From: Nonomuraea muscovyensis
Lineage (GTDB): Bacteria > Actinomycetota > Actinomycetes > Streptosporangiales > Streptosporangiaceae
Reading direction: 5' to 3'
DNA length: 64,000 nt
NCBI RefSeq assembly: GCF_014207745.1
Contig: NZ_JACHJB010000003.1
Location: 1,178,001 to 1,242,000, forward strand
In this document: positions 17,142 to 26,033 of the stretch, in pieces
Layout of the letters: each line of letters opens with the position of its first letter
How positions within the stretch are numbered: the first letter of the stretch is position 1
Made by a program: the position numbers and the translations under genes
The notes under the pieces: model-generated
Seen by the model: only the letters and a program-made list of their open reading frames with translations
Database searches by the model: none
Told to the model about the DNA's origin: nothing

Positions 17142-17211
17142 GATGGGCTGTTGGGTGGAGATCCGGTGGGCGGGCATGAAGGGGGAAACGGTCACCGGGG
17201 AGGGCACGGCG

Positions 17212-17604
17212 GTGAAGGAGATCATCGAGGTCGTCGGTGAGGCGCTGGACGTCGCCGGCGTGCTCGTCATCGCCGTCGGCACGCTCGTGGCCAGCGTCGT
17301 GTTCGGGCTGCGGTGGGTGCGGGCGCGGCGGGAGCCCGACGTGTACCGCCTGTACCGGCAGGGGGTCGGGCGGGCGATCCTGCTCGGGCTGGAGCTGCTG
17401 GTGGCCGCCGACATCATCAGGACCGTGGCAGTGTCGCCGACGTTCCAGAGCGTGGGGGTGCTGGCCGTCATCGTGGTGGTGCGGACGTTCCTCAGCTTCT
17501 CGCTCCAGGTGGAGCTGGAGGGACGGCTGCCCTGGCAGCCGTCACCGGCAGGCGGCGGCGACGTCAGGCCGACTCACGGACGACCAGCTCCGTCGGAAGG
17601 ATGA
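17212..17604 (+). CDS. DUF1622 family membrane protein
   Basis: A 130-residue integral membrane protein with three hydrophobic helices (LDVAGVLVIAVGTLVASVVFG, ILLGLELLVAADIIRTV, VGVLAVIVVVRTFLSF). The LLGLELLVAADI and VRTFLSFSLQVE segments are diagnostic of DUF1622. GGGGAGGG seven bases before GTG 17212 favours this start; ATG 17176 and 17143 are in-frame alternatives. Its 3' end overlaps the convergent cebR gene by 41 bases. Function unknown. Confidence 0.8.
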   Translation: MKEIIEVVGEALDVAGVLVIAVGTLVASVVFGLRWVRARREPDVYRLYRQGVGRAILLGLELLVAADIIRTVAVSPTFQSVGVLAVIVVVRTFLSFSLQVELEGRLPWQPSPAGGGDVRPTHGRPAPSEG

Positions 17605-18559
17605 CCGGGTCGCCCGGGCCGCCCTCGAACAGCCCCAGCAGCAGGCGGACCATGGCCGCCGCCTGGTCCGCCACCGGGTGGCGCACGGTGGTCAGCGGCG
17701 GCTCGGTGTACTTGGCGGCCTCGATGTCGTCGAAGCCCACCACCGCCACGTCGTCGGGCACCCGTCGGCCCGCCTGGCGCAGCGACTGCAGCGCGCCCAC
17801 CGCCATCAGGTCGTTGGCCACGAACACCGCGTCGAGCGCCGGGTCGTCGCCGAGGAGCTGGCGCATCGCGACCGCGCCGGACTCGCGGGTGAAGTCGCCC
17901 ACCGCGACGATCGAGCGGCGGTCGGAGTCGCGCAGCACGTTGCGGTAGCCGGTCAGCCGGTCCTGGCCGCCGATCATGTCCTGCGGGCCCGCGATCGTGG
18001 CGATGCGCCGCCTGCCCGCCGCCACCAGGTGGCGGACCGCCAGCTCGGCCCCGCCCACGTTGTCGTTGTCCACGTACGGGATGTCGACGGGCACGGCCGG
18101 GCGGCCGTAGGAGACGACGGGGACACGCAGCCGCGACAGCGCGGCCGGCAGCGGGTCGGCGCCGTGCATCGAGATGAGCATGACCCCGTCGACGTGCCCG
18201 CCCGAGATGTAGCGCTCCACCCGGGCGTGGCTCTCGGCCGAGGAGGCCAGCATCAGCACGACCTGTTTGTTGACCGCCTCCAGCTCCAGGCTGGCCGAGC
18301 GGATCACCGTGGAGAACAGCGGGTCCTCGGAGAACACCCTGGTCGGCGGCTCGGAGACGACCAGGGCGATCGAGTCGGTGCGCTGGGTGACCAGGCTGCG
18401 CGCGGCCGAGTTGGGCACGTAGCCCAGCTCGTCGATCGCGCGCTGCACGGCGTCGCGGATGTGCGGCGCGACCGTCGTCTGCCCGTTGACGACGCGCGAC
18501 GCCGTGGCACGGGAGACCCCCGCCCGGGCGGCGACGGCCTCCAGCGTCGGGCGTCTCAT
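17564..18559 (-). CDS. cebR: LacI-family repressor, CebR-like
   Basis: A 331-residue LacI/GalR regulator. Residues 1-50 form the HTH and hinge (TLEAVAARAGVSRATASRVV, VQRAIDELGYVPNSAARSLV), followed by a periplasmic-binding-protein-like effector domain with the conserved VVGFDDIEAAKYTEPPLTTV. It is the last gene downstream of cebE-F-G-bglC, 32 bases after bglC, with no clear ribosome binding site. In Streptomyces, CebR represses this operon at TGGGAGCGCTCCCA and is released by cellobiose; palindromes with the same GAGCGCTC core lie upstream of cebE here. The assignment rests on that synteny. Confidence 0.85.
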   Translation of the reverse strand: MRRPTLEAVAARAGVSRATASRVVNGQTTVAPHIRDAVQRAIDELGYVPNSAARSLVTQRTDSIALVVSEPPTRVFSEDPLFSTVIRSASLELEAVNKQVVLMLASSAESHARVERYISGGHVDGVMLISMHGADPLPAALSRLRVPVVSYGRPAVPVDIPYVDNDNVGGAELAVRHLVAAGRRRIATIAGPQDMIGGQDRLTGYRNVLRDSDRRSIVAVGDFTRESGAVAMRQLLGDDPALDAVFVANDLMAVGALQSLRQAGRRVPDDVAVVGFDDIEAAKYTEPPLTTVRHPVADQAAAMVRLLLGLFEGGPGDPVILPTELVVRESA

Positions 18560-18591
18560 GGCTGGACCGAGAGGAAGAGCACGCAAAAAAT

Positions 18592-19962
18592 CTACAGCCC
18601 GTTCCTGACGATCACGTCCCTGAACCACAGCGCACTGTCCTTCGGCACCCGGACCTGGGTCGCGTAGTCGACGTGCACGATGCCGAACCGGCGGCTGTAG
18701 CCCTCGGCCCACTCGAAGTTGTCCAGCAGCGACCACACCAGGTAGCCCCGCAGGTCCACGCCCGCCTCGACGGCGCGGTGCGCCTCGCGCAGGTGGCCTT
18801 CGAGGTAGGACACCCGGTCCGTGTCGTGCACCCGGCCGTTCTCCACCACGTCGTCGAAGGCGGCGCCGTTCTCGGTGACCATGAAGGAGACGCCCGGGTA
18901 GTCGCCCGACAGCCGGACGAGCAGCCGGGACAGCCCGTCGGGCACGATCGGCCAGCCCATGGCGGTGGTGGGGGCGTCGGCTCCCCGGAACCCGACGTCC
19001 TCCGAGCCCGGCCAGGCCGCGTCGGCGGGCTGGCCGGGGCTCGCCTCGACCACGCACGGGTTGTAGTAGTTGATCCCGATCTGGTCGATCGGGGTGGCGA
19101 TGATCTCCAGGTCGCCGTCGTGGATGTGGCCGGTGCCGCCGTTGCGCCGGGCCGCCTCCAGCACCTGCTCCGGATAGCGGCCGTGGATCACCGGGTCGAG
19201 GAACTGCCCGGTCAGCAGCGCGTGCACGCGCTCGGTGGCCGCCGCGTCCGCCTCACCGGGCGTCGCCGACGGGTCGTTGACCTGGGCGGGCGTGAGCACG
19301 GGGGCGGAGTTGACGACGAGCATGAGGTGTGGCGCGCCCAGCTCGCGCAGCCGGGCGGCGGCCAGGCCGTGGCCGAGCAGCAGGTGGTGGGCCGCGCGCA
19401 TGGCCTCGCCCGGATCACGCCGGCCGGGCGCGTGCACGCCGTTGCCGTAGCCGAGGAACGCCGACACCCACGGCTCGTTGAGCGTCGCCCAGTGGCGGAC
19501 GCGGTCGCCGAGCCGGTCGTACACGGCCGCCGCGTACTCGGCGAAGCGGTGGGCGGTGTCACGGTCCGTCCAGCCGCCCCGCTCCTGGAGCGCCTGCGGC
19601 AGGTCCCAGTGGTAGAGCGTCACGTACGGCGAGATCTCGGCGGCGAGCAGCCGGTCCACCAGCCGGTCGTAGAAGGCCAGCCCGCGCGGGTTGGCGGGAC
19701 CGGACCCGTCCGGCTGGATGCGCGGCCAGGCGACGGAGAACCGGTAGGCGGCCAGGCGCAGCTCGCGCATCAGCTCGACGTCGTCGGCGTAGCGGTGGTA
19801 GTGGTCGCAGGCCATGTCGCCGGTGTCGCCGTTGGCGACGTTGCCGGGGGAGTGGGAGAAGGTGTCCCAGATCGACTGGCCGCGCCCGTCCTCCTTGACC
19901 GCCCCCTCGATCTGGTAGGAGGCCGTGGCGGCACCCCAGACGAAGTCTTCCGGGAAGATCAT
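18592..19962 (-). CDS. bglC: Beta-glucosidase, glycoside hydrolase family 1
   Basis: A 456-residue cytoplasmic GH1 enzyme that would hydrolyse imported cellobiose or cello-oligosaccharides to glucose. It opens FPEDFVWGAATASYQIEGA, has the acid/base glutamate in TLNEPW and the nucleophile glutamate in MVTENGAAFDD, and ends with the aglycone-site motif LLDNFEWAEGYSRRFGIVHVDY. Length is standard for GH1. Its ATG overlaps the cebG stop (ATGA), and AAGGAG lies about ten bases upstream, so translation is coupled to the transporter. Confidence 0.95.
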   Translation of the reverse strand: MIFPEDFVWGAATASYQIEGAVKEDGRGQSIWDTFSHSPGNVANGDTGDMACDHYHRYADDVELMRELRLAAYRFSVAWPRIQPDGSGPANPRGLAFYDRLVDRLLAAEISPYVTLYHWDLPQALQERGGWTDRDTAHRFAEYAAAVYDRLGDRVRHWATLNEPWVSAFLGYGNGVHAPGRRDPGEAMRAAHHLLLGHGLAAARLRELGAPHLMLVVNSAPVLTPAQVNDPSATPGEADAAATERVHALLTGQFLDPVIHGRYPEQVLEAARRNGGTGHIHDGDLEIIATPIDQIGINYYNPCVVEASPGQPADAAWPGSEDVGFRGADAPTTAMGWPIVPDGLSRLLVRLSGDYPGVSFMVTENGAAFDDVVENGRVHDTDRVSYLEGHLREAHRAVEAGVDLRGYLVWSLLDNFEWAEGYSRRFGIVHVDYATQVRVPKDSALWFRDVIVRNGL

Positions 19963-20762
19963 CCCTTTACAGCTCCTTGCATGATTCCACCAATGATCTG
20001 CTTGCCGAACAGGACGAAGACGAGGACGAGCGGCAGCGTGCCCACCGCCGTGCCCGCCAGGCCCAGCACGTAGTCGTTGACGTAGCCGCTGGCCAGCGTG
20101 GACAGCGCGACCTGTACGGTCGGGTTGTCCGGGGTGAGCACGACCAGCGGCCAGAAGTAGTCGTTCCAGGCCGACATGAACGTGAGCATGCCGAGCACCG
20201 CCGCCGCCGGTCGCGCGACCGGCAGCACGACGTGCCAGAACAGCTTCCAGGTCGTGCACCCGTCGACCCGCCCGGCCTCCAGCAGCTCGGTCGGCAGCGC
20301 CCGCGACAGGAACTGCGTCATGAAGAACACCCCGAAGGCGTTCACCAGTGCCGGCACGACGAGCGCGTACATGGTCCCGGTCCACTCCAGCTTCACCATG
20401 AGCATGTAGAGCGGGATGCTCCCGAGCAGGGCCGGCACCATCATGGTGGCGACCGTGGTCAGCAGCAGGATGTTGCGGCCCCGGAAGCGCAGCTTGGCGA
20501 AGGCGAACCCGGCCAGCGTCGAGAAGAACATCACCGCGACCGCGATCGACCCGGCCACGACGAACGAGTTGAGCAGCGCCAGCGCGAACGGCACGGTGTC
20601 GAAGACCCGTGACACGTTGGCGAGGAGGTTGCCGCCCGGCAGCAGCGGCGGCGGCACCTCGGCCAGCGCCGAGTTGTGCCGCGAGGCCACCACCACGCTG
20701 TAGTACAGCGGGAACGCGGAGAAGAAGGCCACCGCGATGAGGGTCAGGTAGCGCAGTCTCAT
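19959..20762 (-). CDS. cebG: Sugar ABC transporter permease (CebG-like)
   Basis: A 267-residue inner-membrane permease of the MalG type with about six helices. The EAA loop, which contacts the ATPase, is ELLEAGRVDGCTTWKLFWHV. It overlaps both neighbours by ATGA junctions: the cebF stop upstream and the bglC start downstream. Compared with MalG-type proteins the N-terminus is short (MRLRYLTLIAVAFFSAFPLY), beginning almost directly at the first helix. Substrate inferred from bglC and the CebE-like binding protein. Confidence 0.88.
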   Translation of the reverse strand: MRLRYLTLIAVAFFSAFPLYYSVVVASRHNSALAEVPPPLLPGGNLLANVSRVFDTVPFALALLNSFVVAGSIAVAVMFFSTLAGFAFAKLRFRGRNILLLTTVATMMVPALLGSIPLYMLMVKLEWTGTMYALVVPALVNAFGVFFMTQFLSRALPTELLEAGRVDGCTTWKLFWHVVLPVARPAAAVLGMLTFMSAWNDYFWPLVVLTPDNPTVQVALSTLASGYVNDYVLGLAGTAVGTLPLVLVFVLFGKQIIGGIMQGAVKG

Positions 20763-21715
20763 CCCAGGCCGCCCTTCAGCCGGCGGGTCAGCAGGAAGTT
20801 GATCCCGGCGACCAGCACCACGGCCAGGAACATCAGCCAGGACGCCGCCGAGGCGTAGCCGAAGTCGAACTTGGTGAAGCCCTGCTCGTAGACGAACAGC
20901 GCGAGCGTCTGGTACTGCCGGTCGGGCCCGCCGCTGACGGCCCCGCCACCCGCCCCGCTGCTGGCCCCGAACAGCAGCGGCTCGGCGATGATCTGCATCG
21001 CGCCGATCGTGGAGACGATGACGACGAAGACGATCGTCGGCCGGATCATCGGCACGGTGATCCGGCGGAGTTGGGTGAACGAGCTCGCCCCGTCGAGGGT
21101 GGCGGCCTCGTACAGCTCCTTGGGCACGGCCTGCATGGCCGCCAGGAAGATCAGCGCGTTGTAGCCGGTCCAGCGCCACATGATCATCGTGGAGAGCGCG
21201 ATGTGCGAGGTGGCCGTGCCGGCCGCCCAGTCGATGGTGCCGGCGCCGAACCACGACAGCACCCAGTTGATGACGCCGTAGTCGCGGCCGAAGAGTTGGC
21301 TGAAGATCACCACCACGGCCACCACGCTGGTGACGTTGGGCAGCAGCAGCGAGATCCGGAAGAGGGTCTGGAACCTCATCGGCCGGTTGAGCAGGTGCGC
21401 CAGCCAGATGGCGAGCAGCAGCTGCGGCGCGGTGGACAGCACCCCGATGGACAGGGTGTTGAAGGCGGCGTTCCAGAAGTAGCCGTCGGTGAGCAGCGTG
21501 GCGAAGTTGTCCAGCCCGACGAAGGTCTGCTCCTCGTCCAGCAGCGTCCACTCGTGCAGGCTCACCCAGGCCGTGTAGGCCAGCGGGAACAGCCCGAACG
21601 CGCAGAACAGCAGGAAGAAGGGCGCGACGTAGGCGTACGGCGACACCCTCACGTCGAGGGTGTGCCGCACGCCACGCCTGTGCCGCCGGGGGACGGACAG
21701 GGGAAGGGCGCTCAT
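20759..21715 (-). CDS. cebF: Sugar ABC transporter permease (CebF-like)
   Basis: A 318-residue MalF-type permease with six predicted helices and the EAA motif ELYEAATLDGASSFTQLRRI. A Gly/Ser/Ala-rich periplasmic insertion (GASSGAGGGAVSGGPDRQ) precedes the last helix. The start at 21715 overlaps the cebE stop in an ATGA; an upstream in-frame start at 21751 would overlap cebE more and lacks support. It pairs with CebG; no ATPase gene is present, as usual for carbohydrate systems of actinomycetes that share MsiK. Confidence 0.88.
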   Translation of the reverse strand: MSALPLSVPRRHRRGVRHTLDVRVSPYAYVAPFFLLFCAFGLFPLAYTAWVSLHEWTLLDEEQTFVGLDNFATLLTDGYFWNAAFNTLSIGVLSTAPQLLLAIWLAHLLNRPMRFQTLFRISLLLPNVTSVVAVVVIFSQLFGRDYGVINWVLSWFGAGTIDWAAGTATSHIALSTMIMWRWTGYNALIFLAAMQAVPKELYEAATLDGASSFTQLRRITVPMIRPTIVFVVIVSTIGAMQIIAEPLLFGASSGAGGGAVSGGPDRQYQTLALFVYEQGFTKFDFGYASAASWLMFLAVVLVAGINFLLTRRLKGGLG

Positions 21716-23004
21716 TTGATCTTCTTGACGTCCTCGAGCACCTGCGCCCACGCCTGGTCGGGCGTCTGCTTGCCCTGCTCGACCCGGCCCAGCCCGTCGC
21801 CGATCACGACGCGGACCTCGGCCTCCTTGGGCCCGAGGTGCTGCGGCTTGAGCGCCTTGGCGGCCTCGGAGTAGATCTTGCCGATCGGCGCGTCACCGAA
21901 GAACTCCTTGGTGAAGTTCTGGATCGACGGGTCGTCGTAGAGCGCCGGGATCGACGGGAACGTGCCCTCTTCCTTGAAGACCTTGGCCTGGTTCTCCTTG
22001 GAGGTGAGGAAGTCGATCAGCTCGGCCGCCTCCTTGGGGTGCTTGCTCTGCTTGGGGACCATCAGGTGGGAGCCGCCGCTGTTGCCCGACCCGCCGGGGA
22101 CGGTCGCGATGTCCCACTTGCCGGTGGCGTCCTTGGCCTGCTCCTGGATGTAGCCGGTCATCCAGGCGGGGCAGATGATCGTGGCGAAGGCGCCCTTGGC
22201 GAAGCCGGTGTTCCACGGTGGCGAGAAGGCGGCCAGCTTGGCGGTCAGCTTCTCCGAGGTGAGCTGGTTGGACAGGTCCCAGGCCTTCTTCACGTCGGGG
22301 TTGGACGCGACGATGATGCTGTCCTGCTGGTCGTACAGGCCGGTCGGGGCCTGGTTGACCATCGCCCGGAAGATCTCGCCGGGGCTGTCCACGAACTTCG
22401 CGCCGGCCACGTCCGCCGCGGCGAACTTCTTGCCGGTCTCGATGTACTGCTCCCACGTGGGCCAGAGCTTGGCGACCTCGTCGCGGTCGCTGGGCAGTCC
22501 GGCCTTCTCGAACAGGTCCTTGCGGTAGCACATGGCCAGGCCGCCCACGTCGGTGCCGAGCCCGAGGAGCTGGCCGCCCTGCTTGCCGAGCCCCTGCTGC
22601 CACTTCCAGTCGAGGTAGTCGCTCTGCCGCTTGTCCAGGCCGTACTGCCTGAGGTCGTGGAACTTGGCGGGCTGGGCGGTGAACGTGCTGATGTAGCCGA
22701 CCTCGACGGCCTCGACGTCGGCCGCGCCGGCGTTCGTGGCCAGCCGCTTGACCAGGTTGTTGTGGTGGTCGTTGAACTGGGTGACGTTCTCGGTGATCTC
22801 GATGTTCGGGTGGGTCTTCTTGTACTCCTCGTAGAGCGGCTTGAAGCCGAAGTCGCCGAACAGGCCGACGGTCAGCTTGATCTTCTCTCCGGGCTTGGCT
22901 GCCGTGTCCGCGCCGTCGCCGCCTCCGCCGCCGCACGCCGTGGCCAGGGCGAGCAGGGAGGCGGTGAGTACGGGTACGGCGAGTCGCCGGATGCGAGGGG
23001 TCAT
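21712..23004 (-). CDS. cebE: Cello-oligosaccharide-binding lipoprotein (CebE-like)
   Basis: A 430-residue extracytoplasmic solute-binding lipoprotein. The signal peptide ends in lipobox LATAC with Cys24, followed by a Gly/Asp linker. The mature protein resembles CebE: KLTVGLFGDFGF, VEAVEVGYIS, GLGTDVGGLAMCYRKDLFEK and FGDAPIGKIY segments. AGGAGGG upstream marks the ATG at 23004. As first gene of the operon it has two palindromic LacI-type sites within 115 bases upstream. Cellobiose/cellotriose binding is inferred from resemblance and context. Confidence 0.88.
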   Translation of the reverse strand: MTPRIRRLAVPVLTASLLALATACGGGGGDGADTAAKPGEKIKLTVGLFGDFGFKPLYEEYKKTHPNIEITENVTQFNDHHNNLVKRLATNAGAADVEAVEVGYISTFTAQPAKFHDLRQYGLDKRQSDYLDWKWQQGLGKQGGQLLGLGTDVGGLAMCYRKDLFEKAGLPSDRDEVAKLWPTWEQYIETGKKFAAADVAGAKFVDSPGEIFRAMVNQAPTGLYDQQDSIIVASNPDVKKAWDLSNQLTSEKLTAKLAAFSPPWNTGFAKGAFATIICPAWMTGYIQEQAKDATGKWDIATVPGGSGNSGGSHLMVPKQSKHPKEAAELIDFLTSKENQAKVFKEEGTFPSIPALYDDPSIQNFTKEFFGDAPIGKIYSEAAKALKPQHLGPKEAEVRVVIGDGLGRVEQGKQTPDQAWAQVLEDVKKIK

Positions 23005-23039
23005 GGAACCCTCCTGGGTTCAGGCTGGGGGATGTCCGT

Positions 23040-23051
23040 GAGAGCGCTCTC
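23040..23051. promoter_or_regulatory. CebR-type operator 1
   Basis: GAGAGCGCTCTC is a perfect 12-base palindrome containing the GAGCGCTC core of CebR sites, 36 bases upstream of the cebE start and so likely downstream of the transcription start, where bound repressor would block elongation. Confidence 0.75.
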
Positions 23052-23060
23052 TCAGTAGAG

Positions 23061-23086
23061 TCTTAGGTCTCACACCGTGTCGTCAA
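23061..23086 (-). promoter_or_regulatory. Possible cebE promoter
   Basis: On the minus strand TTGACG (23081-23086) lies 15 bases before TAAGAC, a weak -10 element at 23060-23065. It sits between the two operators. The spacing is short, so the assignment is tentative. Confidence 0.35.
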
Positions 23087-23116
23087 CGGAAGTTGGATAA
23101 CGATCCGGATTATTGA

Positions 23117-23128
23117 GAGAGCGCGTTC
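23117..23128. promoter_or_regulatory. CebR-type operator 2 (imperfect)
   Basis: GAGAGCGCGTTC matches operator 1 at 10 of 12 positions and lies 77 bases (about seven helical turns) from it, a geometry that would allow looping by a LacI-type dimer pair. Confidence 0.5.
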
Positions 23129-23238
23129 ACGGCGTCTTTACGGGCGCGAGGAGGCCCGGACGACGAGCTCGCGGGCGGCCCCGCTCGCCCGCAGGTGGTC
23201 CATGAGGGCGGCCGGTTCGGGATGCGCAGGCGCCCGGT

Positions 23239-23427
23239 TCAGCAGCACCGAGTGCCCGGGTTCTCATCGAGGCGGGAGGCGCGGTGCCGCTCGTACTCGC
23301 GCCGCGACAGGGCGGGCTCGCGCGGGTGGGTGCGCCGATGCCGCTCGACGTACCGGTCGTACCCGGCCTCGCCGGTGAGCTCCCGGAGGTACCACCGGAC
23401 GAGGCCGAGCACGCGGGTGAGCGTCAC
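23239..23427 (-). CDS. YbdD/YjiX family small protein (CstA partner)
   Basis: A 62-residue protein with the family pattern VRWYLRELTGEAGYDRYVE, HPREPALSRREYERHR and a terminal GTRCC. YbdD/YjiX proteins are encoded directly after cstA/yjiY in many bacteria and are thought to be needed for pyruvate or peptide uptake by the CstA transporter. The start is GTG at 23427, overlapping the cstA stop as GTGA, so translation is coupled. Confidence 0.88.
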   Translation of the reverse strand: MTLTRVLGLVRWYLRELTGEAGYDRYVERHRRTHPREPALSRREYERHRASRLDENPGTRCC

Positions 23428-25580
23428 GACCGGTCGGACCTGGTGCCCACCGGCTCGCGCCCGTCCGGGTGTGCCTCCGAAGCGAACATGCCCGCCGGCA
23501 CCGCCAGCTTCGACTCGACATACGGCGCCTCGCTCATCGGCAGAGGCTCGCGTGAGCGGATGGCCCGCAGGCACACCACCAGGGCGTTGCCGATGACGAG
23601 GATCACCAGGAGGGCGAACAGCGCGGCGAGCACGCCGTCCACCGTGGAGTTGACGACGACTGCGCGCATGTCGTCCAGGTTCTTGGCGGGGGCGAGCACC
23701 TTGCCCTGCTCGATGGCCTCGGCGAAGCGGGCGCGCTGGGCGAAGAAGCCCATCTTCGGGTCGGCGGAGAAGATCTTCTGCCAGCTCGCGGTCAGGGTGA
23801 CCGCCGCGTCCCAGGCGAGCGGCAGGCCGGTGACCCAGGCCCACTTCAGCCGACCGCTCTTGACCAGAACGGTGGTACAGACGGTGAGCGCGACGGCGGC
23901 GAGCAGTTGATTGGCGATGCCGAACAGCGGGAAGAGCTGGTTGATGCCGCCCAGCGGGTCGTTCACGCCGGCCCACAAGAAATAGCCCCACGCGAGCACG
24001 ACCAGGGCACTGGTGCCCCACAGCCCCGGCTTCCAGCCGACCCGGCCGAGCGGCTTCCAGACGTTCCCCAGCGTGTCCTGGAGCATGAACCGGCCCACGC
24101 GGGTGCCGGCGTCCACGGTGGTGAGGATGAACAGGGCCTCGAACATGATCGCGAAGTGGTACCAAAACGCCTTCATACCGTCGCCGCCGAGGACCGAGGA
24201 GAAGATCTCCGACATGCCGACCGCCAGGGTCGGCGCGCCGCCGGTGCGGGCCACCAGCGTCTGCTCCTGCACCGCGGCGGACGCCGCCTGGAGCTCCTGC
24301 GGCGAGATGGTGAAGCCCAGGTTGGCCACGGCCGCCGACGCGCTCTCGACGGTCGTCCCGAGCAGGCCGGCCGGGGAATTCATGGCGAAGTACAGGCCCG
24401 GGTCGAGGATGCAGGCCGCGATCAGCGCCATGACGGCCACGAACGACTCCATGAGCATGGCGCCGTACCCGATAAGCCGTACCTGCGACTCCTTCTGGAT
24501 CATCTTGGGCGTCGTCCCGGAGGCGATGAGCGCGTGGAAGCCCGACAGCGCGCCGCACGCGATCGTGATGAACACGAACGGGAAGAGCTGCCCTGAGAAG
24601 ACCGGCCCGGTGCCGGTGACGGCGAACTTGGTGATCGCCTCGGTCTGCAGCACCGGTGCGGCGACCAGTACGCCGACCGCGAGCATGCCGATCGTGCCGA
24701 GCTTCATGAACGTCGACAGATAGTCGCGCGGCGCGAGCAGCATCCAGACCGGCAGCACCGAGGCGAAGAAGCCGTACACCACCAGGCAGACGACCAGCGC
24801 CTGCGGGCTGAGCGTGAACATCTCGGCCAGCGACGAGTTCTGCACCCAGCCGCCCGCGACGATGGCCAGCAGCAGCAGCGCCACCCCGATGAGACTTGTC
24901 TCGATCACCCGGCCCGGCCGCAGCACCCGCAGGTACAGGCCCATGAAGATGGCGATCGGGATGGTCATCGCGATCGAGAAGGTGCCCCACGGCGACTTGG
25001 CCAGCGCGTTGACCACGACCATGGCCAGCACGGCGAGCAGGATGATCATGATGGAGAACACTGCGACCAGGGCGGCCGTGCCGCCGACCCGGCCGATCTC
25101 GTCCCGGGCCATCTGCCCCAGGCTGCGCCCGTCGCGGCGCATCGACAGGAACAGCACCACCATGTCCTGGACCGCGCCGGCGAAGATCACGCCGACGATG
25201 ATCCAGATGGTGCCGGGCAGGTAGCCCATCTGGGCGGCCAGCACCGGCCCGACCAACGGTCCGGCCCCGGCGATGGCGGCGAAGTGGTGGCCGAGGAGCA
25301 CCCGGCGGTCGGTGGGCTGGAAGTCCACCCCGTCGTCCAGCCGTTCGGCCGGGGTGGCGCGCCTGTCGTCCACCTTCAGCACGCGCCGCGCGATGAACCG
25401 GGCGTAGAAGCGGTAGGCGATCGCGTACGAGCCGAGCGCCGCGGCGATCAGCCAGACGGCGGAGATCTCCTCGCCGCGTGACAGGGCTATGACGCCCCAC
25501 GCGACCGCGCCGACGAGGGAGACGGCGGTCCAGATGACGATGGATCGGAGATTTGGCTTGGCTCTGGTGACACCCGTCAC
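23424..25580 (-). CDS. cstA: Carbon starvation protein A family transporter
   Basis: A 718-residue integral membrane protein with about 16-18 helices. CstA motifs are present: GHHFAAIAGAGPLVGPVLAAQMGY region, GVIFAGAVQDM, FGIANQLLAAVAL and the extended C-terminal cytoplasmic segment. The family imports peptides or pyruvate during carbon limitation. GGAGG five bases before the GTG at 25580 fixes the start; the frame is open upstream to 25838 but that part is not CstA-like. The YbdD partner follows immediately. TTVDAGTRVGRF is well conserved. Confidence 0.93.
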   Translation of the reverse strand: MTGVTRAKPNLRSIVIWTAVSLVGAVAWGVIALSRGEEISAVWLIAAALGSYAIAYRFYARFIARRVLKVDDRRATPAERLDDGVDFQPTDRRVLLGHHFAAIAGAGPLVGPVLAAQMGYLPGTIWIIVGVIFAGAVQDMVVLFLSMRRDGRSLGQMARDEIGRVGGTAALVAVFSIMIILLAVLAMVVVNALAKSPWGTFSIAMTIPIAIFMGLYLRVLRPGRVIETSLIGVALLLLAIVAGGWVQNSSLAEMFTLSPQALVVCLVVYGFFASVLPVWMLLAPRDYLSTFMKLGTIGMLAVGVLVAAPVLQTEAITKFAVTGTGPVFSGQLFPFVFITIACGALSGFHALIASGTTPKMIQKESQVRLIGYGAMLMESFVAVMALIAACILDPGLYFAMNSPAGLLGTTVESASAAVANLGFTISPQELQAASAAVQEQTLVARTGGAPTLAVGMSEIFSSVLGGDGMKAFWYHFAIMFEALFILTTVDAGTRVGRFMLQDTLGNVWKPLGRVGWKPGLWGTSALVVLAWGYFLWAGVNDPLGGINQLFPLFGIANQLLAAVALTVCTTVLVKSGRLKWAWVTGLPLAWDAAVTLTASWQKIFSADPKMGFFAQRARFAEAIEQGKVLAPAKNLDDMRAVVVNSTVDGVLAALFALLVILVIGNALVVCLRAIRSREPLPMSEAPYVESKLAVPAGMFASEAHPDGREPVGTRSDRS

Positions 25581-25663
25581 GTTGTCCTCCGGAGGGTTTC
25601 GGGCGTACGGCATCGCGCGGGCGGCCCTGGGGCCTCCCACGTGCAGGGATTCGACGAGAAGGG

Positions 25664-25900
25664 TTAGCGGTGGGGTGAGCCGCCACGCAGCAGGAGACAG
25701 GCGACGATCATCAGCGTGGTGCTCATCGGTACCCAGGCGAGCTGGTACCAGTAGAAGAACGGCATGCCGGCCAAGGCCGGCCCTTCCCGCGCGTACGACG
25801 GCACCCACAAGAGCGCGACGAACGGCACGATCAGGCACAGGCCCGCCGCCACGCGCGCCGGCAGCGGCCGGCGCGGCGGATCGGGGTGATCGCTGGTCAT
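25664..25900 (-). CDS. DUF3311 small membrane protein
   Basis: A 78-residue protein with two hydrophobic helices (AAGLCLIVPFVALLWVPSY and GMPFFYWYQLAWVPMSTTLMIVA). The GMPFFYWYQLAWV segment is diagnostic of DUF3311. GGAGG upstream supports ATG 25900. In most actinomycetes DUF3311 immediately precedes a sodium:solute symporter gene in the same direction; here the symporter is divergent, and this gene reads toward cstA. Confidence 0.85.
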   Translation of the reverse strand: MTSDHPDPPRRPLPARVAAGLCLIVPFVALLWVPSYAREGPALAGMPFFYWYQLAWVPMSTTLMIVACLLLRGGSPHR

Positions 25901-26033
25901 CGAGTCCTCCGGGACTACTCGTACGTTTCCTGCAGGTTGCCGAGACCCACGTTTTGGTTTACGCGAAATCTCACCTAAGTTGCGAGTCAACCAAACGGCA
26001 CCTTCGCGCAACCTTCAGGTGACCTCCTACGCC

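Noticed and set aside
25953..25995. TTTGGTT/AACCAAA inverted repeat between DUF3311 and the symporter
   Set aside because: Only seven bases with a 29-base spacer; too weak to list as an operator.
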